DNA of 64,000 nt from Apiospora phragmitis. Its lineage: Eukaryota > Ascomycota > Sordariomycetes > Amphisphaeriales > Apiosporaceae. This document shows, in pieces, positions 22,301 to 35,142 of the stretch. Location of the stretch: positions 930,001 through 994,000 of the forward strand of contig JAQQWL010000013.1 of assembly GCA_038363925.1 (NCBI GenBank), written 5' to 3'. Both the position numbers and the translations under genes were made by a program. Numbering within the stretch: position 1 is the stretch's first letter; each line of letters starts with the position of its first letter. The notes beneath the pieces are model-generated. The model made no database searches. It had not been told where the DNA came from and saw nothing but the letters and a program-made list of their open reading frames with translations.

Positions 22301-25300
22301 ATGGAGACTTTACTTACTCCCAACTCAATTGCCTATCCAGCAAGCTGGCAAGCCACCTGATTTCACAACGCATCCGGCCTGAGTCGTTCGTTCCGATTCT
22401 CATGGAAAAGTCGCGATTGGTAACCGTTGCGATAGTTGGTGTAGTCAAATCAGGCGCTGGCTTTCTACTTTTGGATCCGTCGTACCCCATCTCTCGCCTT
22501 CGAGAGATGTGCAAGGCGGTGGGAGCCCGATCATTTATATCCCTTACCTCTCTCTCGGTGGCCTCAACGCTGGCCGGCGCGCTCCACTTGACCCCTGGCA
22601 ATGATGAGACTGCCTGGCGTGCAGGCACACCAGAGTCAGCACGCCTCGTTTTACACCCCGAAAATGCACTGTATGCCGTCTTCACCTCTGGCTCTACAGG
22701 TGCACCGAAGATTGTGGTTGTGGAACACCGGGCCTTCGCATCAAGCACCATAGCGAATATTCCAGCACTCAACATCAGCTCGTCCACGCGTGCCTTTCAA
22801 TTCTCATCGCACGCCTTTGACGTGAGCGTATCGGACCATCTTTTCACTCTGATTGCTGGGGGATGTATTTGCATTTCCCTCGGAATACGAGTGAATCGAG
22901 GCCACTGTCGATGCCATCAACAGATTGGATGCAAATTGGGCACACCTAACCCCGTCTGCACTGAAGCTGTTGCCGAATCCTCGGGCTTTACCCGGTCTCA
23001 AGACCCTGGCTCTGATTGGAGAGCCCATGTCAAGACAGGATATTCTCCGATGGTCGGCCGAGACAAAACTGATATGTTCGTACGGACCAGCAGAGTGCTC
23101 CGTTGTGACAGCAGTGCAACCAGACATTTCTCGGGATTTCCCCCACGAAATATTGGTCACGCCACTGCGGCAACCTGTTGGGTGGTTGATCCCACCAATC
23201 CCGAATGGCTGGTCCCTCCAGGCGCTGTGGGTGAACTTCTGATCGAGGGTCCCATCCTAGCGCGGGGGTACTTGAATGACGAAGAAAAGACGGCTGCTTC
23301 GTTCTTGGATAATGTCCCTTGGTTGGTCAAAATCCGCCATCACCCCGACAGTCTGCCAAGGTTGTATCGATCGGGTGACCTTGTGCGACGGAACCTGGAC
23401 GGGTCTCTTACTTTCATCGGACGAAAAGACACGCAGGTCAAGATCCGAGGTCAACGTGTAGAGCTAGGCGAGATTGAGACTCATGTACATCAATGCCTAC
23501 CCACGGCCACGGCTGTCCTTGTCGATACACTCTCACTACCACAAGGAAGCGAGGAGTCCCAAATCCTGGCGTGCTTTGTTCTCCCAGATTACGGAAGGAT
23601 GCCGGAAAATGGGGCTAACCAATTCACGGAGTACAGCGAGCTCTTCCTGGCCGATATTGCCCTTGTGGAATCGCAGCTGGCCGATAATCTGCCAGCTCAC
23701 ATGCTGCCAGCCATATACATACCTTTATCCTTCCTCCCAACCACACAGTCGGGCAAAACAGACAGGGAAAGAATCAGGCTGGAAGCTGGCAGATTGTACG
23801 GAGACATAGTAAAGAGTTACGACCTGGCCGTCTCAGGCCACCAACAGCGACCAACCAGCGGGCACGAAAGTACTCTGCTGAAGCTCATGGCCAAGGTTCT
23901 CAAATTAGCGCCCACTCTACTGCACCAAGTCTCGAACTTCTTCCGACTAGGGGGCGAATCTATCAAGGCTATAGAGCTGTGCGCTCTAGTCCGTGATAAT
24001 GGAATGGGCCTCTTGATCGCGGATGTCTTCCGTCATCCCACGGTCTCCCAACTAGCTCCCAAAGTACGCCTCATCGGAAATGGCGCACCACATGAGGCCC
24101 CTTGCCCCTTTTCGCTTATGGCAGACCTTGACTCTCTAGAAAGCTTGATCGAGCTGGCAGCTCTGAGCTGCGGCGTACCCGTACCTCTATTGTTGATATA
24201 TACCCATGTACACCCCTGCAAGAAGCGCTCTTCGTCTTATCCAACAAACGAAACAGGCCGTATGTCAAGCAGATCCTGTTTGATGTTGGAGAAAACGTTG
24301 AAATCGAGCTATTGCAAGCTGCATGGATCGCGGTCGCGAACGCAAACGCCATTCTCAGGACCCGACTTGTTCATTTTGAAGAGTACGGGACGTTCCAAGT
24401 GGTTTTGGACCACATAGCCACGTGGGAAACCTACAGAACCGAGCAGGAGTACTTCAACGATGCATTGCAAACCCAGATTGATTTCGGAGATCCCCTTATG
24501 CGGCTGAATACCGTAGGTGATAGTTCAGAAAAAGGCCGCCGATTAATTGCCATCACGTTGCATCACGCTGTGTATGACTCCTGGACCCTACCTTTGATCT
24601 TCAACCAAGTCCAAATGGCTTATAGCGGTGCGAGGCTACCCCTACGGCCCTTCAGTCCATACATCGAATTCCAGTGCCAGCCATGTCTCGGTGCCAACGA
24701 CTTTTGGAAGAACCAGTTGGCTGGTCTCGAAACTGAGCATTTCCCCAGCATGCCCACACCTGAAATCATGCCGAAACCCGGAACATCTCGGGGCAAGTAC
24801 TGTTCGCTGCCACAGACGCGAGAGTCGATGTACACAGTCTCGACACAGATTCGACTTGCTTGGGCGCTGCTGCTCTCGCAGTACACGGGATCCGAGGATG
24901 TTGTCTTTGGTACCACAGTCAGTGGGAGACAAGTACCTATTAGGGGCATCGAAAATCTCACAGGACCCACCATCTCCACGGTGCCACTGCGCGTTAAGCT
25001 GCAGAGCAGTGACTCTGTTGAGGAGAATCTGCGGCGTCTGAGGTATGAGTTCTTGGCTAGTATTCCCTATGAGCACATAGGACTGCAAGCCATTAGAACC
25101 CTGAGTTCCGAGGCTTTCGAAGCTTGTCAATTCCAAAACTTGCTCGTAGTTCAACCGCGGGCGGCGCCGACTACATTTTCGGGCCTGCTCCATGAGGTGA
25201 CAGGTCAGGCTACAAGTCCTACAGCAGCATTTGGTAGCGTGCCCTTGACTCTTGTCTGTGAATTGGACGATTCAGGCGTCCATTTTGAGGCTATTTTTGA

Positions 25301-28300
25301 TGAAGGCATACTGGATGGGACACAGGTGGATTATGTGTTGCACCAGTTGTGCCATGTGTTGCAGCAAATCTACTTGAGACCCGCAGCTTGCCTTTCTCAA
25401 GTCGACTTCCTTGACGCACCAACTTGGAAGTTTCTGAAGCAGTGGAATGGAACTCTACCCGAAGCCACTCGAAAGTGTGCTCATGATCTCATTCTGGAGC
25501 AATGCGTACGTCGCCCTGTGGCGACAGCAATCACTGCCTGGGACGGCGAATTGACCTACGGCGAGTTGGACGACCTGTCTATCAAGTTTGTGGCGCAACT
25601 GAGCGCGCTTGACTCCATCGGCCTGACATATATCTCAATCTACTCCGAAAAGTCCAAATGGGTTACAGTGGCAATGCTAGCTGTTCTGCGGATAGGAAAG
25701 GCTTTCGTGTTACTGGATCCCTCTCATCCAACTGAGCGACTCTCAAGTATATGCCGGCAAATAAATGCCAAGCACGTCATTTCGTCGGCGAGACTGGCCA
25801 GTTTGGCACACGAACTGGCCTCCAAAGTGACGGTGATTGGTGACAGATTATCCTCTTGTGGTCACTTAGCTTCCGAGCTGCCTAGAGTTGATCCAGATCA
25901 GCCTATATACGCCGTCTTCACCTCGGGTACTACGGGCAGACCTAAAGGTGTCATTATCAGCCATTCGTCATACTGCACCAGCGCTACTGCTCACATCAAA
26001 GCCTTTTCGCTACATTCAGGCTCTAGAGTCCTTCAGTTCGCGTCGTACAGCTTTGACGCAAGCATCGTGGAGATTGTATCAACTTTGTTGGCAGGCGGGT
26101 GTGTATGCGTGCCTTCAGAGGACGAGCGGTATAACTTAGCGGAGCTAGTCAGCCAGTATCGCGTGAACTGGCTTCATCTTACGCCAACGGTGGCGCAACT
26201 CCTCGACCCCTGTGTCGTCCCATCGACGTCGACCTTGGTCCTGGTTGGAGAGGCCATGACCGAAGCCAACGTAGCTCTCTGGGCACATCATGTATCACTC
26301 ATCTGTGCCCATGGACCCGCTGAATATTCCATATGCTCGACTGTAGAAACAGGAATCCTGCCAGGCGCTGATTCCTGCATTATCGGACGGGCATGTGGTG
26401 GAGTGAGTTGGATCGTGGATAGGAATGATCACAATCGTCTTGCTCCATTCGGGGCGGTTGGCGAGCTAGTCATCGAAGGCTATCCTGTCGGGTCCGGCTA
26501 CATCGGAGATGCTGAAAGAAATTCGGAAGTTTTCTTAGATACGACGGCTTGGCTCCATCAATTCCGCACCAACAGTCAAGGTAGACTATACAAAACAGGG
26601 AGACTTGGTCCAGTATCACCCCTCCGGATCAATCCGCTACATCGGGCGAAAAGACGCCCAAGTCAAGTTGCGCGGACAGCGAATAGAACCAACAGAAATA
26701 GAGCTGAAAGTCTCAAAATGCTTCCCAGGTGCTCGAGATGTTCTCGTAGACGTCTTATATCCCGCCGGCCCCGTACCGGATCCTATCCTTGGTGCGTTCA
26801 TACAGCTCAATAACGCAAGGCTGGCCCGGAACCAGGCCAACCCCCAAGACACAAGGGAAACCGAGTCCCCCTTCGCACGTGTCAGCCATGAGTTCCAGCA
26901 TAACTCAGCCGCCGCCAGGGAAACGCTACAGAACATTCTACCAACATTCATGATCCCCACCAGGTTTTTCCAAGTGACCCATATGCCCTTCACACTAAGT
27001 GGGAAACGGGACAGAGCCAAACTGAAAAGTATCACATCCGCTTGGCCGCCGTCAGTCTGGAATAAATACAGAGCAGTCGAGTCCACCAAAGGACAGCCGT
27101 CGTCGGCGAGTGAGATTCACCTGCAGGAGATGGTAGGCCAGGTGTTAGGGCTCGAACCCGAGAACGTGGATATGGACAGCACCTTTTTCCGTGTCGGCGG
27201 AGATTCCATCAAAGCTATGAAGCTAGTAGCAAGAGCGCAAAAAGCTGGATCGGGACTGAGTGTTGCAGATGTGTTTGCCTACCCGTCTCTTAGGGAGTTG
27301 GCCCCAAAGCTCCAGGGGTGGCCGAAGCCGAAGCTCCTATTTCGATATTTGGGCTGCTGGGATCTGATGAGTGCCGCGCTTCCGTTGTTGCTGCCGCTCT
27401 GGAGCATTGTCAGATATCAGCAGAACAAGTGGAGGATATATATCCATGCACCCCACTCCAGGAAGGTCTTATGGCACTGGCACTTAAAGAACCAGGTAAG
27501 TTCGTGGCACGATTTGTGTACCGTCTACCACCTTGGATTGAACTCCCTCGATTCCGAGAAGCGTGGGAGTTATCGGCTGCAGCGAATCCCATCTTGCGCA
27601 GCAGGATAATGCAACACGAATCGGGTGGAACATATCAGGTAGTTGTTCGCGAGCGGCTGGACTGGCAGCTGAAGAACAGCCATGAGACCTTTACACTGGG
27701 AGACAGAATGTGCCATCTGCTCATTACTGAAACCACCGATGGCTTTATCCAGTTCGTCTTGCGGCTACATCATGCCCTCTACGACGGCTGGTCTCTCGCG
27801 CTTTTGCTGGCTCAGGTCGAGAAAGCGTACGGGGGCTTGCGGCCCAAGCTACGAGATTCTAGGCCTTTCATACGATTTACCTTGCAGAATAACAACGACG
27901 CCACCACGGAATCGTTTTGGCGCTCTAGACTCGCCGGCTATGACCCGCGGGTTTTCCCTGTCGTCCCTTCACTAAAATACCAAGTAGCCGTCAATGACAC
28001 GCTAGATCTCTCCGTGCCTATGAGAGCTGGGACTCTGCAAGATAGCACTCCTTCCGTTTTGTTTTGTTGCGTTTCGCTTGGGCAGCAGTGTTGTGGCGCT
28101 ATACGAGCTCATTAGATGCCGTATTCGGACTCACTGTCATGGGTCGTAACGCGCCGGTAAGGGGAATTGGGAGGATGACGGTGCCCACAATCGCAACACT
28201 ACCGGAGAGGGTCCAAATCAACCCGGAAAAGAAGATAAGAGAGATGCTGCAGACGATACAAGAACAATATGCCCTTGCAATCCCTTTCGAGCATACTGGA

Positions 28301-31300
28301 TTGCAGAACATTCGGCGTTTTAGCACCGATGCCCAACTTGCCTGCTCATTTCAGAATATGCTTGTCATCCAAGCAGACTATTCTCACGAGAACAACCAAG
28401 GTTCAAAGATCTTCGAAGAAAGTAGCGAGGAGGCGCATGTTCATGGTGCCTTCGATATATACCCGCTCACAGCCTTGTGTACCTTGGGAAGGGACTGTAT
28501 CCAGGTTCAAATCCGATTTGACGACCATTTGCTCACTCAACGCCAAGCGCAAGGTATTATCCATCATTTGTCTTACATAATACAGGAGGCGTGCACAAAT
28601 CCTGGTAGGATGGTGGGGGATTTGATGGCGATGCCTCCAGAAGACCTACGTCAGCTTGGTGAATGGAACAGTGCTAGACCGCCCGATATTCGCGCTTGCA
28701 TACACAACTTGATCGAGTCAAATTTCCTTGCACGACCAGGAATGCTTGCTATTACTGCTTGGGACGGCGACTTCACGTACCAAGAGTTGGACGAGCTGTC
28801 ATCGAGGTTAAGCACGCATCTCATGGGTTTAGGAGTGGCTGTGGATACATACATACCCGTTGTCTTCGAAAAGTCCAGATGGGTCATTGTGGCCATCATG
28901 GGTATCTTGCGCGTAGGAGCCGCATTTGTCCTTGTAGATCCAGAGCAGCCCAGTAAGCGGATGCGAGATATTGTTGCTCGGACGGGGGCAGAGCTTGCTT
29001 TGGCATCTGAAGCGTTGACGCCACTGGCCTTGGGATTTGTCCAGAACATCGTCACTGTTTCTGAAGCCACTTACAACTTGGAAGCTACAACAAACAGAGT
29101 TGATTCTGGAGTTAGGCCTCACAATGCAGCGTACGCGGTATTCACATCAGGGACCACAGGGGTTCCCAAAGGCGTGGTCATAGAGCACGCCTCGTACTGC
29201 ACGGCGGCCATGGGTCTACAAGCATCACTACACATTGATGAAAATACCATGGCCTTTCAATTTGCCTCGTTTGCGTTCGATGTTAGCATATCGGATATCC
29301 TGACGACTCTGATCGCAGGAGGCTGTATTTGCATGCCATCAGATTATGATCGTCTCAACAATCTGGCGACTTCGATGCAGAACTTCGGCGTCAACTGGGT
29401 ACATATAACGCCTTCTGTCCTCCGGCTTCTTTCCCCTGATGACTTGACCAATGTGCAAACTATAGTCGTGAGTGGTGAACCCATGGTATCCGCGGACGTC
29501 ACGCTGTGGGCCAGCCACGTCCGACTTATCAATGCGTACGGTCCAGCTGAATGTTCTGTCGACTGCTCTGTGCAGGCAAACATATCCAAAGACTCGGATC
29601 CACGGGACGTCGGATTTGCTGTTGGCGGGGCATGCTGGATAGTTGACCCGCAGAACTATGAGTGCCTATTACCGATTGGCGGTGTTGGGGAACTTCTAAT
29701 AGAAGGCACAATCGTTGGCCGAGGCTACCTCAACGAGCCCGCAAAGACGAAAGAATCATTCGTCCAAGATCCACAGTGGCTGCTACATTTCCGCAGCCAA
29801 AGTAGCGGAAACAGGTTCTACAAGACTGGTGACTTGGTCCAGTACACACCAACTGGGTCGATGAGATTCTTAGGACGCAAAGACACTCAGATCAAGCTTC
29901 ATGGGCAAAGAATAGAGCTGAGTGAAGTTGAGCTCAACGTAAGGGCTTCATTCAGCGGGGCCCAGGATGTCGTTGTTGAGCTATGCAATCAAGGGAGGTA
30001 CAAGAGCGAGATATGCTCGTTGCTTTTGTTCAGCCAACCCCATCGGACATATTTGGCATCTCAGCCAATGAGAGTTCAAGGTCCGGATTCTTCTTGCCTG
30101 CGACGGACGAATTTCGTCGGCAAGTATTTCAGGTCAGAGCCCATATTCAGGGCGTCTTGCCTCAAATTATGAGCCCTGCCATGTATCTTCCCCTCTCGCA
30201 GGTTCCTCTGACGGTGAGCGGGAAAGTAAACCGCCGGCTGCTGAGAGGCGAGTTCAGTAAGCTATCACGCAACGAACAAGAAGCCTACGACTTTGTCGAG
30301 GTTGACGGTCAAGGTGGACTGAGTACGGAAGAAAGGGCTCTGCAACATCGAGTGGCCATTGTTCTCGGCAGAAGACCGGAGGAAATCGCAATGAGCAAAA
30401 GTTTCATGGTTCTAGGCGGAGATTCCATCACAGCAATGAAGCTGGTCGCCATGTCTCGCAAGGACGGAATGGTAATCTCCGTCGCAAATGTGTTCCGAGC
30501 TTCGACGCTGCTCGACTTGGTGGCTTGCACCGTTCCGCAACCAGTCATCGGCAACCAGAAGTCAGCTGAACCATTTCCGTGTTTCGTAGATGAGGCACAA
30601 GAATCCGAGGTCCTCCGTCTGGCCATGCTGTTTTATCGCGTCGCAAAAGACCAGATCGAAGACATTTACCCGTGCACCGCATTACAGGAAGGACTCCTAT
30701 TGTTGACCGCCAAGGAGGATGCCGAGGCTTACATTGCGCATTTCTCCTTCCGACTCTGTCGGGGTGTCGATATCAGCCAGCTACAAAAGGCTTGGGAGGC
30801 TGTTGTGGAGGCTAATGCTATTCTGCGCACCAGGGTCGTCCATAGCGACGTTTCGGGCAGCTTCCAGGTCGTAATTCGAAAATCAAACAAAAGTCCATGT
30901 GTTGTGCTTCCCAAGAACCCACGTATGGGCTTCGGAACACCACTGGTATACACTACTTTTAAGAAGGGTCCCGAGGCTGAAGATTACTTCTTTGGACTTG
31001 AAATCCATCACGCTCTGTATGACGAATGGTCCTTGCCTCTTCTTCTGGGTCAGCTCTGCTCGGCATACCAAAACCATCCATTGCCGAATCACTCATTCCA
31101 ACCCTTCGTATCATACGCTCAGCAACAAATGGAGGACGCGGGCTATTTCTGGGCAAACAGATTGAAAGGTTTCCATGGCCATGTATATCCCCCTCTGCCC
31201 TCGCGCAACTACAAACCTATGCCATCTGCATCCCTTTGCCATTCTATTCCCATGTATCGTCTACGATTAAAGAGCCGGGCCACTCTCTCTACCAAATTGC

Positions 31301-34300
31301 AGCTGGCCTGGTCTGTTGTCCAGGCTGATTACGCTGGCTCGCCAGACATAGTTTACGGCCTGACAGTTTCTGGTCGCAGAGCAGCCGTGGCGCATATCGA
31401 GCAGATGACAGGGCCAACGATTGCGACGATACCTGTCCGCTTTTGCTTAGATCCTAACGAACTCTGCGCGGATGCTCTGGACCGGATTCAAAATGACGCA
31501 ATCATGGCGGTGCCGTTCGAACAGATGGGTCTGCAATACATCGGCAAGCTGGGAGAAGCTGAGGCGGCAGCTTGTCGATTTCAAACTTTGTTCATCTGTG
31601 GATCAGCACAAGAAACCGAGTATGCCTCTGATCTCCTCAGTGATTGCGTGAAGTCGTCGGCACCGCATGCATTTTCTATGTATGCCCTATCTATCCATTG
31701 CGAGGAAACGGAGGAAGCTCTCACTGTCACCGCTAAGTTCGACCCGGAGCTGATTCCTACATCTCTGATGGGGAGGATCCTTGAATCATTTGAGCACGTA
31801 GCTACGATGATAAGTGCCGAATCGTCTCTACCTGTGTCCGCGATCCGCTCCCTCAGCTCTGCGCATGAGTCAGCCTTGGCTGAATGGAATAGGAGAGTAC
31901 CTGAAGCTGTTGATTTTTGCGTCCACGACCTTATCGATAGATGTTTCCATGAGACACCTGATGCTCCTGCTGTCCATGCTTGGGATGGCACTTTGACCTA
32001 CCACGAGTTAGATTTACACTCGGTGACTTTGGCTGCTAAGTTGGCAGATATCGGAATTGTGCCAGAGGATTTTGTGCCTCTTTGCTTCGAAAAGTCGGTT
32101 TGGGCCATAGTTGCTGTGTTGGCCGCAATGAGAGCAGGCGGTGCCTTCGTACTTTTGGATGCCTCATTCCCCCCTAAACGGCTTCAAGACATATGCCGCC
32201 AACTTAGGCCAAAGGTTGTCATCGTCTCAAGTCAGAATTCCGGCCTCGCAGTAGGGCTGGCTCCACGCTGGATCTGCCTTGGAAGTGATGGACCAGAACC
32301 CATCATCTCAAGCACAGTCGATCAAATCCGAGACGCGGACGACATTTGCACAAGATCAGAACCTTCAGGGCTTGAGAAACCGAAACCGAAACCACATCAT
32401 GCTCTTTACGCCGTTTTCACTTCGGGGTCGACGGGAAGCCCAAAAGGTGCAGTTGTGACGCACAGAGCCTTCGCAACAAGTGCGACAGCATTGAGTGCGG
32501 CATTTGGGACGAGTTCACAGACACGGTCCTTCCAATTCTCCTCTTATGCTTTTGACGTGAGTATTGCGGATATACTGGTCACCCTCATCAGCGGTGGCTG
32601 CGTTTGTGTACCTTCTGATGCACAGCGCCAGGGTGATATTGCTGCATCAATTAGGGCATTGAGATCGAACTGGGTACACCTCACTCCGTCAGTGGTGCGG
32701 CTTCTCAGTCCAAGCCAGATTCCTTCGGTGAAAACGCTAGTTCTCAGTGGAGAGACGATGGCCAAGGCGGAAATTTCAACCTGGGCTGAACAAGTTAACC
32801 TCATCGACGCGTATGGCCCTGCTGAGTGCTCTGTAGACTGCTGCATTCGCTCACCAGTCAAGATCGGAACCAACGTGGCGGATATCGGTTATGCCACGGG
32901 ATGCGTGCTCTGGATTGTCGACCCAGACGATGATGGGCGATTGGTGCCGATTGGGGCGCCTGGTGAGTTGCTCGTCGAGGGTCCTATCGTAGGCCGCGAA
33001 TATCTGCACGATCATGTCAATACATCAGCGGCTTTCATCCCCAGCCCTTCGTGGTTGGCAACGTTCCGGTCTCAAGTCAGCTCAGCCTTCTACAAAACGG
33101 GGGACCTTGTCCGATACAATACCGAAGACGCTTCTATACAGTTCCTAGGGCGTAAAGATGCCCAGATAAAATTACGAGGGCAGCGCATCGAGCTCAGCGA
33201 CGTTGAACATCATCTGCGCCCGGCGTATCCTACCGCAAGAGACGTCGTAGCCGATGTTCTACGACCTCAGAATGACGCTGCTGCAGCAATGCTGGTCGCA
33301 TTTATTGACCAAGGGTTGAATATCTCTGCCTTTGATTGTGATCCAAGCGAGTTCCGATGCGCGGTTGACATTGCGAAATTGTCAATGCGTGAAGCACTTC
33401 CAACTTACATGAATCCGGTTCTTTACCTTCCCATGGCCTCACTGCCTCTCACATCGAATGGCAAAGTAGACCGTCAAAAGCTTCGCGCTGTAACGGCTGG
33501 CTTGACCGAAGAGAAAATGGCTGCTTACGTTGGCAAGGCAAGGCAGAAAGTAATGCCTTGCAACGCTACTGAAGCCCGCCTTTGCGCAGCCCTCGCAACC
33601 ATTCTCAACCTTAGTCCCAGCGACATCAGTATGGATGATGATTTCTTCCACCTTGGGGCAGATTCAATCCATGCCATCAAGCTCGTAAGCTTACTCAGGC
33701 GACGAGAGAACTTGTCCACGTCTGTTTCCGATATATTCCGCCATCCCAGGTTATACGAAATTGCAGCGGGCCTCGAGATTGCCAAACCTGACACAATCGC
33801 ACTTCAAGAGGGAAAAAGCCAGTCCTTTCTAGCGGGCACAGATGCCAGCAGAACAATGATAGCTCAGTTGGGGCTTTCTGCCGCAGATATAGTGGATGTG
33901 CTACCAGCAACTCCGTTCCAAAGCAGGTGCATTCGAGAAAGGCCTTTTACTTTCTTCATCATGAAATTCAACCGCTCATTGGAAGAAGATGTTGTGCTTA
34001 ACGCCTGTTCCACATTGGTTGAGAAGCACGAAATACTACGCACGATCTTTGTACAACAGAATGAGGTCGACATGGTTCAAGTGGTGTTGCGAGAGACGGC
34101 AGTCGCCCTGGGGAGTTATGGAGACGGTGCTATGGGCAGCGAGATATCCTGCACTGAATTCTGCAGTCGGGGTCTGTCCGAACGTGTCCCCCTAGGTGCG
34201 CCTTTAGTCGAATTCAAGCTCGTCAAGCGACCGGAGACGCAGGAGTCGATTCTCATCTTCAGGATTTCCCACGCGCAATATGACGGCATTTCCATGAACA

Positions 34301-35142
34301 TATTTTTTGAGGATATAATATCGATGCTACGTGGAGGACCTATGTACCCATCGTCGAGTTTTCGCTCCTATTTGTACACATCAAACGAACGCAAGACTCC
34401 CGCAGCTCTTTCGTGGTGGCGAAGGTCTCTCAGAGGCTCGTCAATGACGGCACTGCAGTCCTTGATAGGCGAAAGGATTGCCTCCCAGTCTGCTTCCTCT
34501 GGCAGTCTAGAGAAAGCCATCTCGATGCCGAAACTATCTTCTGGGCTAACCGCAGCTAGCCTCGTGAGAGCTGCCTGGGGGTGGACTCTCGCACGCCGCT
34601 CGCGAACAAATGACGTGGTCTTTGGGTACTTGGTGAATGGACGTAACACATCAGGCACGTGTGCAGTCGGACCGTGCATCAACGTCGTCCCCGCCAGGAT
34701 CTGTTTTCAGGAAGGCTGGACCGCACAGGATCTGCTTGCATACACGCAAGAGCAGTACACCCTATCCATGCCATACGAGACAATTGCATTCGAGGAGATC
34801 GTTCAGCAGTGCACCGAATGGGCGCCGGGTACGCAGTTCAGCAGTGTGCTCCAATATCAGAATATTGACGAGTACCCTGAATTCGTTACACCTGATATGC
34901 GGGTTACCACAAGCGCCGTTTTTGCGGCTCCGTCAACAGAACACATCATGGTGTCCGCTACCCCATGTCAAGATAGGCTGCTGCTTGGGGTTGCAGCTCC
35001 TGGACTAGGGATTAATGCAACCGATATGAGCGCTATACTGGATGTTCTGTGCCAGGCCGTGGAGAATCTATCTCAAAGGCCCGACACACTCCTTACCGAC
35101 CTGATAGCTCCGGGGCTCGGCGTTTCTGAGTTGTTACTATAA
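14355..35142 (+). CDS. Six-adenylation-domain NRPS, multiple frame breaks
   Basis: Giant nonribosomal peptide synthetase assembling a peptide from six activated amino acids on phosphopantetheinyl carriers. Order seen: truncated C, A1, C2 (partial), A2, T2, E, C3, A3, T3, C4, A4, T4, C5, A5, T5, C6, A6, T6, CT. The start at 14,355 gives the NDCTF opening found in N-terminal partial C domains. One real intron lies at 21,929-22,008. The frame otherwise changes near 15,010-15,045, 16,330-16,390, 18,580-18,605, 20,180-20,192, 22,875, 23,150, 24,170-24,195, 26,601, 27,310-27,325, 28,053-28,066 and 29,985-30,010. All six A domains keep the FDx core Asp that binds the alpha-amino group. A terminal SHxxYDG domain implies cyclising release. 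The product is probably a cyclic hexapeptide with one D-residue. The breaks are either decay or errors, so I keep it as one locus. No known product could be assigned. Confidence 0.9.
16386..20760 (+). other. NRPS module 2: C2-A2-T2-E
   Basis: C2 lacks its first 50 or so residues because of the upstream deletion but keeps HHAVYDGW and the SGR and NLLVIQ segments. A2 carries TSGSTGRPKG, FDVS, SYGPAECS, LTGDLAQY and GRKDTQVKLRGQRIEL, with a frame change between its two halves near 18,590. T2 has FFHIGGDSI, the Ser being the phosphopantetheine site. The next domain is an epimerase: it has HHLIIDLVSW, then, after a frame change near 20,185, an SEGHGRE segment and VGWFTTMWP. The module therefore probably converts its residue to the D-form. 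A2 contains a run of four Asp (GDDDDS) in an acidic loop near 17,890. Confidence 0.88.
20761..24110 (+). other. NRPS module 3: C3-A3-T3
   Basis: C3 has IYPCSPMQQG at its start and SHALIDG as the active-site motif, and it follows an epimerase, so it is expected to accept a D-configured donor. A true intron (GTAAGA to ATCAG, 21,929-22,008) splits C3 near its end. A3 has TSGSTGAPK and FDVS, but the reading frame leaves the conserved one near 22,875 and returns near 23,150, so the stretch holding WAHLTPS and SYGPAECS is only readable one frame over. GRKDTQVKIRGQRVEL follows in frame. T3 carries FFRLGGESI with the modified Ser. Confidence 0.85.
21929..22008 (+). other. Spliceosomal intron in the NRPS
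   Basis: GTAAGA donor, GCTAATAA-like branch site about 20 nt before the end, and ATCAG acceptor. Removing its 80 nt joins two frames in phase 0 inside the C3 domain and restores a continuous conserved stretch. It is the only NRPS frame change that a normal intron explains. Confidence 0.9.
24111..27320 (+). other. NRPS module 4: C4-A4-T4
   Basis: The frame changes just before C4 near 24,180; after it the usual IYPCTPLQE opening is present in the next frame. The active-site motif reads HHAVYDSW, with Ser in place of the usual Gly after Asp. A4 has TSGTTGRPKG and FDAS, then AHGPAEYS where the others have AYGPAECS. An extra A at about 26,601 shifts the frame within the YKTGD motif; GRKDAQVKLRGQRIE continues in the next frame. 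T4 has FFRVGGDSI. The divergent A4 core suggests a different residue from the other modules, but I cannot name it. Confidence 0.86.
27321..30560 (+). other. NRPS module 5: C5-A5-T5
   Basis: A frame change in the T4-C5 linker near 27,315 precedes C5, which has IYPCTPLQEG and HHALYDGW. The frame is broken in C5 at 28,053-28,066 by what looks like a 5-nt tandem duplication of GTTTT. A5 has TSGTTGVPKG, FDVS, AYGPAECS, YKTGD and GRKDTQIKLHGQRIEL, then another frame change near 30,000 before its C-terminal subdomain. T5 has FMVLGGDSI. Confidence 0.86.
30561..33800 (+). other. NRPS module 6: C6-A6-T6
   Basis: This is the only module with no break: one frame runs from the end of A5 to the stop of the synthetase (29,983-35,142). 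C6 has IYPCTALQEG and HHALYDEW, with Glu where Gly is usual. A6 has TSGSTGSPKG, FDVS, AYGPAECS, YKTGD, GRKDAQIKLRGQRIEL and the terminal NGKVDR lysine motif. T6 has FFHLGADSI, with Ala in place of the second Gly. Confidence 0.92.
33801..35142 (+). other. NRPS terminal condensation (CT) domain
   Basis: The last 440 residues form a condensation-like domain with VLPATPFQ at its start, the active-site motif SHAQYDG, and a late VGPCINVVP stretch. There is no thioesterase or reductase. Terminal domains of the SHxxYD type in fungal NRPSs are known to release products by head-to-tail or side-chain cyclisation, so a macrocyclic peptide is the expected product. The stop is TAA at 35,140-35,142. Confidence 0.88.
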
